Shown here piece by piece: positions 1 to 15,100 of a stretch of DNA of 64,000 nt. The DNA is from Siphonodentalium dalli (taxonomy: Eukaryota > Mollusca > Scaphopoda > Gadilida > Siphonodentaliidae). Position 1 is the first letter of the stretch. Every line of letters starts with the position of its first letter. The position numbers were made by a program, and so were the translations under genes. The notes under the pieces were generated by a model, which was given only the letters and a program-made list of their open reading frames with translations, was not told where the DNA came from and ran no database searches. The stretch lies in the NCBI GenBank assembly GCA_032622095.1, contig CP136066.1, positions 197,400,816 to 197,464,815 of the forward strand, in the 5' to 3' direction.

Positions 1-2599
1 TTTATCATGAGAACGAGGAGCACATTTTATCATGAGAACGAGGAGTACATTTTATCATGAGAACGAGGAGCACATTTTATCATGAGAACGAGGAGCACAT
101 TTTATCATGAGAACTCATAGAACGAGGAGCACATTTTATCATGAGAACGAGGAGCACATTTTATCATGAGAACGAGGAGTACATTTTATCATGAGAACGA
201 GGAGCACATTTTATCATAGAACGAGGAGCACATTTTATCATGAGAACGAGGAGCACATTTTATCATGAGAACGAGGAGCACATTATATCATGAGAACGAG
301 GAGCACATTTTATCATGAGAACGAGGAGTACATTTTATCATGAGAACGAGGAGCACATTTTATCATGAGAACGAGGAACACATTTTATCATGAGAACGAG
401 GAGCACATTTTATCATAGAACGAGGAGCACATTTTATCATGAGAGCGAGGAGCACATTTTATCATGAGAACGAGGAGCACATTTTATCATAGAACGAGGA
501 GCACATTTTATCATGAGAGCGAGGAGTACATTTTATCATGAGAACGAGGAGCACATTTTATCATAGAACGAGGAGCACATTTTATCATGAGAACGAGGAG
601 TACATTTTATCATGAGAACGAGGAGCACATTTTATCATAGAACGAGGAGCACATTTTATCATGAGAGCGAGGAGCACATTTTATCATGAGAACGAGAACG
701 AGGAGCACATTTTATCATGAGAACGAGGAGCACATTTTATCATGAGAACGAGGAGAACATTTTATCATGAGAACGAGGAACACATTTTATCATGAGAACG
801 AGGAGCACATTTTGTCATGAGAACGAGGAGCACATTTTATCATGAGAACGAGGAGTACATTTTATCATGAGAGCGAGGAGCACATTTTATCATGAGAACG
901 AGGAGGACATTTTATCATGAGAACGAGGAGCACATTTTATCATGAGAACGAGGAGAACATTTTATCATGAGAACGAGGAGCACATTTTATCATGAGAACG
1001 AGGAGCACATTTTATCATGAGAGCGAGGAGTACATTTTATCATGAGAACGAGGAGCACATTTTATCATAGAACGAGGAGCACATTTTATCATGAGAACGA
1101 GGAGTACATTTTATCATGAGAACGAGGAGCACATTTTATCATGAGAACGAGGAGCACATTTTATCATAGAACGAGGAGCACATTTTATCATAGAACGAGG
1201 AGAACATTTTATCATGAGAACGAGGAGCACATTTTATCATAGAACGAGGAGGACATTTTATCATGAGAACGGGGAGAACATTTTATCATGAGAACGAGGA
1301 GCACATTTTATCATGAGAACGAGGAGCACATTTTATCATGAGAGCGAGGAGTACATTTTATCATGAGAACGAGGAGCACATTTTATCATAGAACGAGGAG
1401 CACATTTTATCATGAGAACGAGGAGTACATTTTATCATGAGAACGAGGAGCACATTTTATCATAGAACGAGGAGCACGTTTTATCATGAGAGCGAGGAGC
1501 ACATTTTATCATGAGAACGAGAACGAGGAGCACATTTTATCATGAGAACGAGGAGCACATTTTATCATGAGAACGAGGAGAACATTTTATCATGAGAACG
1601 AGGAGCACATTTTATCATGAGAACGAGGAGCACATTTTATCATGAGAGCGAGGAGTACATTTTATCATAAGAAAGAGGAGCACATTTTATCATAGAACGA
1701 GGAGCACATTTTATCATGAGAACGAGGAGTACATTTTATCATGAGAACGAGGAGCACATTTTATCATGAGAACGAGGAGCACATTTTATCATGAGAACGA
1801 GGAGCACATTTTATCATGAGAGCGAGGAGTACATTTTATCATGAGAACGAGGAGCACATTTTATCATAGAACGAGGAGCACATTTTATCATGAGAACGAG
1901 GAGTACATTTTATCATGAGAACGAGGAGCACATTTTATCATGAGAACGAGGAGCACATTTTATCATAGAACGAGGAGAACATTTTATCATGAGAACGAGG
2001 AGCACATTTTATCATAGAACGAGGAGGACATTTTATCATGAGAACGAGGAGAACATTTTATCATGAGAACGAGGAGCACATTTTATCATGAGAACGAGGA
2101 GCACATTTTATCATGAGAGCGAGGAGTACATTTTATCATGAGAACGAGGAGCACATTTTATCATAGAACGAGGAGCACATTTTATCATGAGAACGAGGAG
2201 TACATTTTATCATGAGAACGAGGAGCACATTTTATCATAGAACGAGGAGCACATTTTATCATGAGAGCGAGGAGCACATTTTATCATGAGAACGAGAACG
2301 AGGGGCTCATTTTATCATGAGAACGAGGAGCACATTTTATCATGAGAACGAGGAGAACATTTTATCATGAGAACGAGGAACACATTTTATCATGAGAACG
2401 AGGAGCACATTTTATCATGAGAGCGAGGAGCACATTTTATCATGAGAACGAGGAGGACATTTTATCATGAGAACGAGGAGCACATTTTATCATGAGAACG
2501 AGGAGAACATTTTATCATGAGAACGAGGAGCACATTTTATCATGAGAACGAGGAGCACATTTTATCATGAGAGCGAGGAGTACATTTTATCATGAGAAC

Positions 2600-5500
2600 G
2601 AGGAGCACATTTTATCATAGAACGAGGAGCACATTTTATCATGAGAACGAGGAGTACATTTTATCATGAGAACGAGGAGCACATTTTATCATGAGAACGA
2701 GGAGCACATTTTATCATAGAACGAGGAGCACATTTTATCATGAGAGCGAGGAGTACATTTTATCATGAGAACGAGGAGCACATTTTATCATAGAACGAGG
2801 AGCACATTTTATCATGAGAACGAGGAGTACATTTTATCATGAGAACGAGGAGCACATTTTATCATAGAACGAGGAGCACATTTTATCATGAGAGCGAGGA
2901 GCACATTTTATCATGAGAACGAGAACGAGGAGCACATTTTATCATGAGAACGAGGAGCACATTTTATCATGAGAACGAGGAGAACATTTTATCATGAGAA
3001 CGAGGAACACATTTTATCATGAGAACGAGGAGCACATTTTATCATGAGAACGAGGAGCACATTTTATCATGAGAACGAGGAGTACATTTTATCATGAGAG
3101 CGAGGAGCACATTTTATCATGAGAACGAGGAGGACATTTTATCATGAGAACGAGGAGCACATTTTATCATGAGAACGAGGAGAACATTTTATCATGAGAA
3201 CGAGGAGCACATTTTATCATGAGAACGAGGAGCACATTTTATCATGAGAGCGAGGAGTACATTTTATCATGAGAACGAGGAGCACATTTTATCATAGAAC
3301 GAGGAGCACATTTTATCATGAGAACGAGGAGTACATTTTATCATGAGAACGAGGAGCACATTTTATCATGAGAACGAGGAGCACATTTTATCATAGAACG
3401 AGGAGCACATTTTATCATAGAACGAGGAGAACATTTTATCATGAGAACGAGGAGCACATTTTATCATAGAACGAGGAGGACATTTTATCATGAGAACGGG
3501 GAGAACATTTTATCATGAGAACGAGGAGCACATTTTATCATGAGAACGAGGAGCACATTTTATCATGAGAGCGAGGAGTACATTTTATCATGAGAACGAG
3601 GAGCACATTTTATCATAGAACGAGGAGCACATTTTATCATGAGAACGAGGAGTACATTTTATCATGAGAACGAGGAGCACATTTTATCATAGAACGAGGA
3701 GCACGTTTTATCATGAGAGCGAGGAGCACATTTTATCATGAGAACGAGAACGAGGAGCACATTTTATCATGAGAACGAGGAGCACATTTTATCATGAGAA
3801 CGAGGAGAACATTTTATCATGAGAACGAGGAGCACATTTTATCATGAGAACGAGGAGCACATTTTATCATGAGAGCGAGGAGTACATTTTATCATGAGAA
3901 CGAGGAGCACATTTTATCATAGAACGAGGAGCACATTTTATCATGAGAACGAGGAGTACATTTTATCATGAGAACGAGGAGCACATTTTATCATGAGAAC
4001 GAGGAGCACATTTTATCATAGAACGAGGAGCACATTTTATCATGAGAGCGAGGAGTACATTTTATCATGAGAACGAGGAGCACATTTTATCATAGAACGA
4101 GGAGCACATTTTATCATGAGAACGAGGAGTACATTTTATCATGAGAACGAGGAGCACATTTTATCATAGAACGAGGAGCACATTTTATCATGAGAGCGAG
4201 GAGCACATTTTATCATGAGAACGAGAACGAGGAGCACATTTTATCATGAGAACGAGGAGCACATTTTATCATGAGAACGAGGAGAACATTTTATCATGAG
4301 AACGAGGAACACATTTTATCATGAGAACGAGGAGCACATTTTATCATGAGAACGAGGAGCACATTTTATCATGAGAACGAGGAGTACATTTTATCATGAG
4401 AGCGAGGAGAACATTTTATCATGAGAACGAGGAGGACATTTTATCATGAGAACGAGGAGCACATTTTATCATGAGAACGAGGAGAACATTTTATCATGAG
4501 AACGAGGAGCACATTTTATCATGAGAACGAGGAGCACATTTTATCATGAGAGCGAGGAGTACATTTTATCATGAGAACGAGGAGCACATTTTATCATAGA
4601 ACGAGGAGCACATTTTATCATGAGAACGAGGAGTACATTTTATCATGAGAACGAGGAGCACATTTTATCATGAGAACGAGGAGCACATTTTATCATAGAA
4701 CGAGGAGCACATTTTATCATAGAACGAGGAGAACATTTTATCATGAGAACGAGGAGCACATTTTATCATAGAACGAGGAGGACATTTTATCATGAGAACG
4801 GGGAGAACATTTTATCATGAGAACGAGGAGCACATTTTATCATGAGAACGAGGAGCACATTTTATCATGAGAGCGAGGAGTACATTTTATCATGAGAACG
4901 AGGAGCACATTTTATCATAGAACGAGGAGCACATTTTATCATGAGAACGAGGAGTACATTTTATCATGAGAACGAGGAGCACATTTTATCATAGAACGAG
5001 GAGCACGTTTTATCATGAGAGCGAGGAGCACATTTTATCATGAGAACGAGAACGAGGAGCACATTTTATCATGAGAACGAGGAGCACATTTTATCATGAG
5101 AACGAGGAGAACATTTTATCATGAGAACGAGGAGCACATTTTATCATGAGAACGAGGAGCATATTTTATCATGAGAGCGAGGAGTACATTTTATCATGAG
5201 AACGAGGAGCACATTTTATCATAGAACGAGGAGCACATTTTATCATGAGAACGAGGAGTACATTTTATCATGAGAACGAGGAGCACATTTTATCATGAGA
5301 ACGAGGAGCACATTTTATCATAGAACGAGGAGCACATTTTATCATGAGAGCGAGGAGTACATTTTATCATGAGAACGAGGAGCACATTTTATCATAGAAC
5401 GAGGAGCACATTTTATCATGAGAACGAGGAGTACATTTTATCATGAGAACGAGGAGCACATTTTATCATAGAACGAGGAGCACATTTTATCATGAGAGCG

Positions 5501-6640
5501 AGGAGCACATTTTATCATGAGAACGAGAACGAGGAGCACATTTTATCATGAGAACGAGGAGCACATTTTATCATGAGAACGAGGAGAACATTTTATCATG
5601 AGAACGAGGAACACATTTTATCATGAGAACGAGGAGCACATTTTATCATGAGAACGAGGAGCACATTTTATCATGAGAACGAGGAGTACATTTTATCATG
5701 AGAGCGAGGAGAACATTTTATCATGAGAACGAGGAGGACATTTTATCATGAGAACGAGGAGCACATTTTATCATGAGAACGAGGAGAACATTTTATCATG
5801 AGAACGAGGAGCACATTTTATCATGAGAACGAGGAGCACATTTTATCATGAGAGCGAGGAGTACATTTTATCATGAGAACGAGGAGCACATTTTATCATA
5901 GAACGAGGAGCACATTTTATCATGAGAACGAGGAGTACATTTTATCATGAGAACGAGGAGCACATTTTATCATGAGAACGAGGAGCACATTTTATCATAG
6001 AACGAGGAGCACATTTTATCATAGAACGAGGAGAACATTTTATCATGAGAACGAGGAGCACATTTTATCATAGAACGAGGAGGACATTTTATCATGAGAA
6101 CGGGGAGAACATTTTATCATGAGAACGAGGAGCACATTTTATCATGAGAACGAGGAGCACATTTTATCATGAGAGCGAGGAGTACATTTTATCATGAGAA
6201 CGAGGAGCACATTTTATCATAGAACGAGGAGCACATTTTATCATGAGAACGAGGAGTACATTTTATCATGAGAACGAGGAGCACATTTTATCATAGAACG
6301 AGGAGCACGTTTTATCATGAGAGCGAGGAGCACATTTTATCATGAGAACGAGAACGAGGAGCACATTTTATCATGAGAACGAGGAGCACATTTTATCATG
6401 AGAACGAGGAGAACATTTTATCATGAGAACGAGGAGCACATTTTATCATGAGAACGAGGAGCACATTTTATCATGAGAGCGAGGAGTACATTTTATCATA
6501 AGAACGAGGAGCACATTTTATCATAGAACGAGGAGCACATTTTATCATGAGAACGAGGAGTACATTTTATCATGAGAACGAGGAGCACATTTTATCATGA
6601 GAACGAGGAGCACATTTTATCATGAGAACGAGGAGCACAT
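2600..6640 (+). repeat. Higher-order repeat block, 1,302-bp period (52 monomers)
   Basis: Within the satellite the order of monomer variants repeats exactly. The 31-bp marker monomers start at 2,915, 4,217 and 5,519, and a second marker series starts at 3,740, 5,042 and 6,344; every interval is 1,302 bp. Reading the variant string across one period gives 52 monomers, two with the +6 insertion and ten of the 24-bp class, which predicts 52x25+12-10 = 1,302 bp and matches. About three copies are present. The block arose by amplification of a multi-monomer unit, not monomer by monomer. Confidence 0.9.
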
Positions 6641-9100
6641 TTTATCATGAGAGCGAGGAGTACATTTTATCATGAGAACGAGGAGCACATTTTATCATAG
6701 AACGAGGAGCACATTTTATCATGAGAACGAGGAGTACATTTTATCATGAGAACGAGGAGCACATTTTATCATGAGAACGAGGAGCACATTTTATCATAGA
6801 ACGAGGAGAACATTTTATCATGAGAACGAGGAGCACATTTTATCATAGAACGAGGAGGACATTTTATCATGAGAACGAGGAGAACATTTTATCATGAGAA
6901 CGAGGAGCACATTTTATCATGAGAACGAGGAGCACATTTTATCATGAGAGCGAGGAGTACATTTTATCATGAGAACGAGGAGCACATTTTATCATAGAAC
7001 GAGGAGCACATTTTATCATGAGAACGAGGAGTACATTTTATCATGAGAACGAGGAGCACATTTTATCATAGAACGAGGAGCACATTTTATCATGAGAGCG
7101 AGGAGCACATTTTATCATGAGAACGAGAACGAGGGGCACATTTTATCATGAGAACGAGGAGCACATTTTATCATGAGAACGAGGAGAACATTTTATCATG
7201 AGAACGAGGAACACATTTTATCATGAGAACGAGGAGCACATTTTATCATGAGAACGAGGAGCACATTTTATCATAGAACGAGGAGTACATTTTATCATGA
7301 GAGCGAGGAGCACATTTTATCATGAGAACGAGGAGGACATTTTATCATGAGAACGAGGAGCACATTTTATCATGAGAACGAGGAGAACATTTTATCATGA
7401 GAACGAGGAGCACATTTTATCATGAGAACGAGGAGCACATTTTATCATGAGAGCGAGGAGTACATTTTATCATGAGAACGAGGAGCACATTTTATCATAG
7501 AACGAGGAGCACATTTTATCATGAGAACGAGGAGCACATTTTATCATAGAACGAGGAGCACATTTTATCATGAGAACGAGGAGTACATTTTATCATGAGA
7601 ACGAGGAGCACATTTTATCATGAGAACGAGGAGCACATTTTATCATAGAACGAGGAGCACATTTTATCATAGAACGAGGAGAACATTTTATCATGAGAAC
7701 GAGGAGCACATTTTATAATAGAACGAGGAGGACATTTTATCATGAGAACGGGGAGAACATTTTATCATGAGAACGAGGAGCACATTTTATCATGAGAACG
7801 AGGAGCACATTTTATCATGAGAGCGAGGAGTACATTTTATCATGAGAACGAGGAGCACATTTTATCATAGAACGAGGAGCACATTTTATCATGAGAACGA
7901 GGAGTACATTTTATCATGAGAACGAGGAGCACATTTTATCATAGAACGAGGAGCACGTTTTATCATGAGAGCGAGGAGCACATTTTATCATGAGAACGAG
8001 AACGAGGAGCACATTTTATCATGAGAACGAGGAGCACATTTTATCATGAGAACGAGGAGAACATTTTATCATGAGAACGAGGAGCACATTTTATCATGAG
8101 AACGAGGAGCACATTTTATCATGAGAGCGAGGAGTACATTTTATCATAAGAACGAGGAGCACATTTTATCATAGAACGAGGAGCACATTTTATCATGAGA
8201 ACGAGGAGTACATTTTATCATGAGAACGAGGAGCACATTTTATCATGAGAACGAGGAGCACATTTTATCATGAGAACGAGGAGCACATTTTATCATGAGA
8301 GCGAGGAGTACATTTTATCATGAGAACGAGGAGCACATTTTATCATAGAACGAGGAGCACATTTTATCATGAGAACGAGGAGTACATTTTATCATGAGAA
8401 CGAGGAGCACATTTTATCATGAGAACGAGGAGCACATTTTATCATAGAACGAGGAGAACATTTTATCATGAGAACGAGGAGCACATTTTATCATAGAACG
8501 AGGAGGACATTTTATCATGAGAACGAGGAGAACATTTTATCATGAGAACGAGGAGCACATTTTATCATGAGAACGAGGAGCACATTTTATCATGAGAGCG
8601 AGGAGTACATTTTATCATGAGAACGAGGAGCACATTTTATCATAGAACGAGGAGCACATTTTATCATGAGAACGAGGAGTACATTTTATCATGAGAACGA
8701 GGAGCACATTTTATCATAGAACGAGGAGCACATTTTATCATGAGAGCGAGGAGCACATTTTATCATGAGAACGAGAACGAGGGGCACATTTTATCATGAG
8801 AACGAGGAGCACATTTTATCATGAGAACGAGGAGAACATTTTATCATGAGAACGAGGAACACATTTTATCATGAGAACGAGGAGCACATTTTATCATGAG
8901 AACGAGGAGCACATTTTATCATAGAACGAGGAGTACATTTTATCATGAGAGCGAGGAGCACATTTTATCATGAGAACGAGGAGGACATTTTATCATGAGA
9001 ACGAGGAGCACATTTTATCATGAGAACGAGGAGAACATTTTATCATGAGAACGAGGAGCACATTTTATCATGAGAACGAGGAGCATATTTTATCATGAGA
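6344..9100 (+). repeat. Second higher-order repeat block, 1,648-bp period
   Basis: Marker 31-bp monomers at 6,344 and 7,119 recur at 7,992 and 8,767, both offset by 1,648 bp. The repeat includes rare private variants such as TAAGAACG and a marker with GAGGGGCACA. The marker spacing of 775 bp returns at 10,169/10,944 and 19,196/19,971, and the 676-677 bp spacing at 8,767/9,443, 15,417/16,094 and 19,971/20,647. The same block has therefore been copied several times across the array with later deletions. Confidence 0.85.
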
Positions 9101-12100
9101 GCGAGGAGTACATTTTATCATGAGAACGAGGAGCACATTTTATCATAGAACGAGGAGCACATTTTATCATGAGAACGAGGAGTACATTTTATCATGAGAA
9201 CGAGGAGCACATTTTATCATGAGAACGAGGAGCACATTTTATCATAGAACGAGGAGCACATTTTATCATGAGAGCGAGGAGTACATTTTATCATGAGAAC
9301 GAGGAGCACATTTTATCATAGAACGAGGAGCACATTTTATCATGAGAACGAGGAGTACATTTTATCATGAGAACGAGGAGCACATTTTATCATAGAACGA
9401 GGAGCACATTTTATCATGAGAGCGAGGAGCACATTTTATCATGAGAACGAGAACGAGGAGCACATTTTATCATGAGAACGAGGAGCACATTTTATCATGA
9501 GAACGAGGAGAACATTTTATCATGAGAACGAGGAACACATTTTATCATGAGAACGAGGAGCACATTTTATCATGAGAACGAGGAGCACATTTTATCATGA
9601 GAACGAGGAGTACATTTTATCATGAGAGCGAGGAGCACATTTTATCATGAGAACGAGGAGGACATTTTATCATGAGAACGAGGAGCACATTTTATCATGA
9701 GAACGAGGAGAACATTTTATCATGAGAACGAGGAGCACATTTTATCATGAGAACGAGGAGCACATTTTATCATGAGAGCGATGAGTACATTTTATCATGA
9801 GAACGAGGAGCACATTTTATCATAGAACGAGGAGCACATTTTATCATAGAACGAGGAGAACATTTTATCATGAGAACGAGGAGCACATTTTATCATAGAA
9901 CGAGGAGGACATTTTATCATGAGAACGGGGAGAACATTTTATCATGAGAACGAGGAGCACATTTTATCATGAGAACGAGGAGCACATTTTATCATGAGAG
10001 CGAGGAGTACATTTTATCATGAGAACGAGGAGCACATTTTATCATAGAACGAGGAGCACATTTTATCATGAGAACGAGGAGTACATTTTATCATGAGAAC
10101 GAGGAGCACATTTTATCATAGAACGAGGAGCACGTTTTATCATGAGAGCGAGGAGCACATTTTATCATGAGAACGAGAACGAGGAGCACATTTTATCATG
10201 AGAACGAGGAGCACATTTTATCATGAGAACGAGGAGAACATTTTATCATGAGAACGAGGAGCACATTTTATCATGAGAACGAGGAGCACATTTTATCATG
10301 AGAGCGATGAGTACATTTTATCATAAGAACGAGGAGCACATTTTATCATAGAACGAGGAGCACATTTTATCATGAGAACGAGGAGTACATTTTATCATGA
10401 GAACGAGGAGCACATTTTATCATGAGAACGAGGAGCACATTTTATCATGAGAACGAGGAGCACATTTTATCATGAGAGCGAGGAGTACATTTTATCATGA
10501 GAACGAGGAGCACATTTTATCATAGAACGAGGAGCACATTTTATCATGAGAACGAGGAGTACATTTTATCATGAGAACGAGGAGCACATTTTATCATGAG
10601 AACGAGGAGCACATTTTATCATAGAACGAGGAGAACATTTTATCATGAGAACGAGGAGCACATTTTATCATAGAACGAGGAGGACATTTTATCATGAGAA
10701 CGAGGAGAACATTTTATCATGAGAACGAGGAGCACATTTTATCATGAGAACGAGGAGCACATTTTATCATGAGAGCGAGGAGTACATTTTATCATGAGAA
10801 CGAGGAGCACATTTTATCATAGAACGAGGAGCACATTTTATCATGAGAACGAGGAGTACATTTTATCATGAGAACGAGGAGCACATTTTATCATAGAACG
10901 AGGAGCACATTTTATCATGAGAGCGAGGAGCACATTTTATCATGAGAACGAGAACGGGGGGCACATTTTATCATGAGAACGAGGAGCACATTTTATCATG
11001 AGAACGAGGAGAACATTTTATCATGAGAACGAGGAACACATTTTATCATGAGAACGAGGAGCACATTTTATCATGAGAACGAGGAGCACATTTTATCATA
11101 GAACGAGGAGTACATTTTATCATGAGAGCGAGGAGCACATTTTATCATGAGAACGAGGAGGACATTTTATCATGAGAACGAGGAGCACATTTTATCATGA
11201 GAACGAGGAGAACATTTTATCATGAGAACGAGGAGCACATTTTATCATGAGAACGAGGAGCACATTTTATCATGAGAGCGAGGAGTACATTTTATCATGA
11301 GAACGAGGAGCACATTTTATCATAGAACGAGGAGCACATTTTATCATGAGAACGAGGAGTACATTTTATCATGAGAACGAGGAGCACATTTTATCATGAG
11401 AACGAGGAGCACATTTTATCATAGAACGAGGAGCACATTTTATCATGAGAGCGAGGAGTACATTTTATCATGAGAACGAGGAGCACATTTTATCATAGAA
11501 CGAGGAGTACATTTTATCATGAGAGCGAGGAGCACATTTTATCATGAGAACGAGGAGGGCATTTTATCATGAGAACGAGGAGCACATTTTATCATGAGAA
11601 CGAGGAGAACATTTTATCATGAGAACGAGGAGCACATTTTATCATGAGAACGAGGAGCACATTTTATCATGAGAGCGAGGAGTACATTTTATCATGAGAA
11701 CGAGGAGCACATTTTATCATAGAACGAGGAGCACATTTTATCATGAGAACGAGGAGTACATTTTATCATGAGAACGAGGAGCACATTTTATCATGAGAAC
11801 GAGGAGAACATTTTATCATAGAACGAGGAGCACATTTTATCATGAGAGCGAGGAGTACATTTTATCATGAGAACGAGGAGCACATTTTATCATAGAACGA
11901 GGAGCACATTTTATCATGAGAACGAGGAGTACATTTTATCATGAGAACGAGGAGCACATTTTATCATAGAACGAGGAGCACATTTTATCATGAGAGCGAG
12001 GAGCACATTTTATCATGAGAACGAGAACGAGGAGCACATTTTATCATGAGAACGAGGAGCACATTTTATCATGAGAACGAGGAGAACATTTTATCATGAG

Positions 12101-15100
12101 AACGAGGAACACATTTTATCATGAGAACGAGGAGCACATTTTATCATGAGAACGAGGAGCACATTTTATCATGAGAACGAGGAGTACATTTTATCATGAG
12201 AGCGAGGAGCACATTTTATCATGAGAACGAGGAGGACATTTTATCATGAGAACGAGGAGCACATTTTATCATGAGAACGAGGAGAACATTTTATCATGAG
12301 AACGAGGAGCACATTTTATCATGAGAACGAGGAGCACATTTTATCATGAGAGCGAGGAGTACATTTTATCATGAGAACGAGGAGCACATTTTATCATAGA
12401 ACGAGGAGCACATTTTATCATGAGAACGAGGAGTACATTTTATCATGAGAACGAGGAGCACATTTTATCATGAGAACGAGGAGCACATTTTATCATAGAA
12501 CGAGGAGCACATTTTATCATAGAACGAGGAGAACATTTTATCATGAGAACGAGGAGCACATTTTATCATAGAACGAGGAGGACATTTTATCATGAGAACG
12601 GGGAGCACATTTTATCATGAGAACGAGAACGGGGGGCACATTTTATCATGAGAACGAGGAGCACATTTTATCATGAGAACGAGGAGAACATTTTATCATG
12701 AGAACGAGGAACACATTTTATCATGAGAACGAGGAGCACATTTTATCATGAGAACGAGGAGCACATTTTATCATAGAACGAGGAGTACATTTTATCATGA
12801 GAGCGAGGAGCACATTTTATCATGAGAACGAGGAGAACATTTTATCATGAGAACGAGGAACACATTTTATCATGAGAACGAGGAGCACATTTTATCATGA
12901 GAACGAGGAGCACATTTTATCATAGAACGAGGAGTACATTTTATCATGAGAGCGAGGAGCACATTTTATCATGAGAACGAGGAGGACATTTTATCATGAG
13001 AACGAGGAGCACATTTTATCATGAGAACGAGGAGAACATTTTATCATGAGAACGAGGAGCACATTTTATCATGAGAACGAGGAGCACATTTTATCATGAG
13101 AGCGAGGAGTACATTTTATCATGAGAACGAGGAGCACATTTTATCATAGAACGAGGAGCACATTTTATCATGAGAACGAGGAGTACATTTTATCATGAGA
13201 ACGAGGAGCACATTTTATCATGAGAACGAGGAGCACATTTTATCATAGAACGAGGAGCACATTTTATCATGAGAGCGAGGAGTACATTTTATCATGAGAA
13301 CGAGGAGCACATTTTATCATAGAACGAGGAGTACATTTTATCATGAGAGCGAGGAGCACATTTTATCATGAGAACGAGGATGGCATTTTATCATGAGAAC
13401 GAGGAGCACATTTTATCATGAGAACGAGGAGAACATTTTATCATGAGAACGAGGAGCACATTTTATCATGAGAACGAGGAGCACATTTTATCATGAGAGC
13501 GAGGAGTACATTTTATCATGAGAACGAGGAGCACATTTTATCATAGAACGAGGAGCACATTTTATCATGAGAACGAGGAGTACATTTTATCATGAGAACG
13601 AGGAGCACATTTTATCATGAGAACGAGGAGAACATTTTATCATAGAACGAGGAGCACATTTTATCATGAGAGCGAGGAGTACATTTTATCATGAGAACGA
13701 GGAGCACATTTTATCATAGAACGAGGAGCACATTTTATCATGAGAACGAGGAGTACATTTTATCATGAGAACGAGGAGCACATTTTATCATAGAACGAGG
13801 AGCACATTTTATCATGAGAGCGAGGAGCACATTTTATCATGAGAACGAGAACGAGGAGCACATTTTATCATGAGAACGAGGAGCACATTTTATCATGAGA
13901 ACGAGGAGAACATTTTATCATGAGAACGAGGAACACATTTTATCATGAGAACGAGGAGCACATTTTATCATGAGAACGAGGAGCACATTTTATCATGAGA
14001 ACGAGGAGTACATGTTATCATGAGAGCGAGGAGCACATTTTATCATGAGAACGAGGAGGACATTTTATCATGAGAACGAGGAGCACATTTTATCATGAGA
14101 ACGAGGAGAACATTTTATCATGAGAACGAGGAGCACATTTTATCATGAGAACGAGGAGCACATTTTATCATGAGAGCGAGGAGTACATTTTATCATGAGA
14201 ACGAGGAGCACATTTTATCATAGAACGAGGAGCACATTTTATCATGAGAACGAGGAGTACATTTTATCATGAGAACGAGGAGCACATTTTATCATGAGAA
14301 CGAGGAGCACATTTTATCATAGAACGAGGAGCACATTTTATCATAGAACGAGGAGAACATTTTATCATGAGAACGAGGAGCACATTTTATCATAGAACGA
14401 GGAGGACATTTTATCATGAGAACGGGGAGAACATTTTATCATGAGAACGAGGAGCACATTTTATCATGAGAACGAGGAGCACATTTTATCATGAGAGCGA
14501 GGAGTACATTTTATCATGAGAACGAGGAGCACATTTTATCATAGAACGAGGAGCACATTTTATCATGAGAACGAGGAGTACATTTTATCATGAGAACGAG
14601 GAGCACATTTTATCATAGAACGAGGAGCACGTTTTATCATGAGAGCGAGGAGCACATTTTATCATGAGAACGAGAACGAGGAGCACATTTTATCATGAGA
14701 ACGAGGAGCACATTTTATCATGAGAACGAGGAGAACATTTTATCATGAGAACGAGGAGCACATTTTATCATGAGAACGAGGAGCACATTTTATCACGAGA
14801 GCGAGGAGTACATTTTATCATAAGAACGAGGAGCACATTTTATCATGAGAACGAGGAGCACATTTTATCATGAGAACGAGGAGCACATTTTATCATGAGA
14901 GCGAGGAGTACATTTTATCATGAGAACGAGGAGCACATTTTATCATGAGAGCGAGGAGTACATTTTATCATGAGAACGAGGAGCACATTTTATCATAGAA
15001 CGAGGAGCACATTTTATCATGAGAACGAGGAGTACATTTTATCATGAGAACGAGGAGCACATTTTATCATGAGAACGAGGAGCACATTTTATCATAGAAC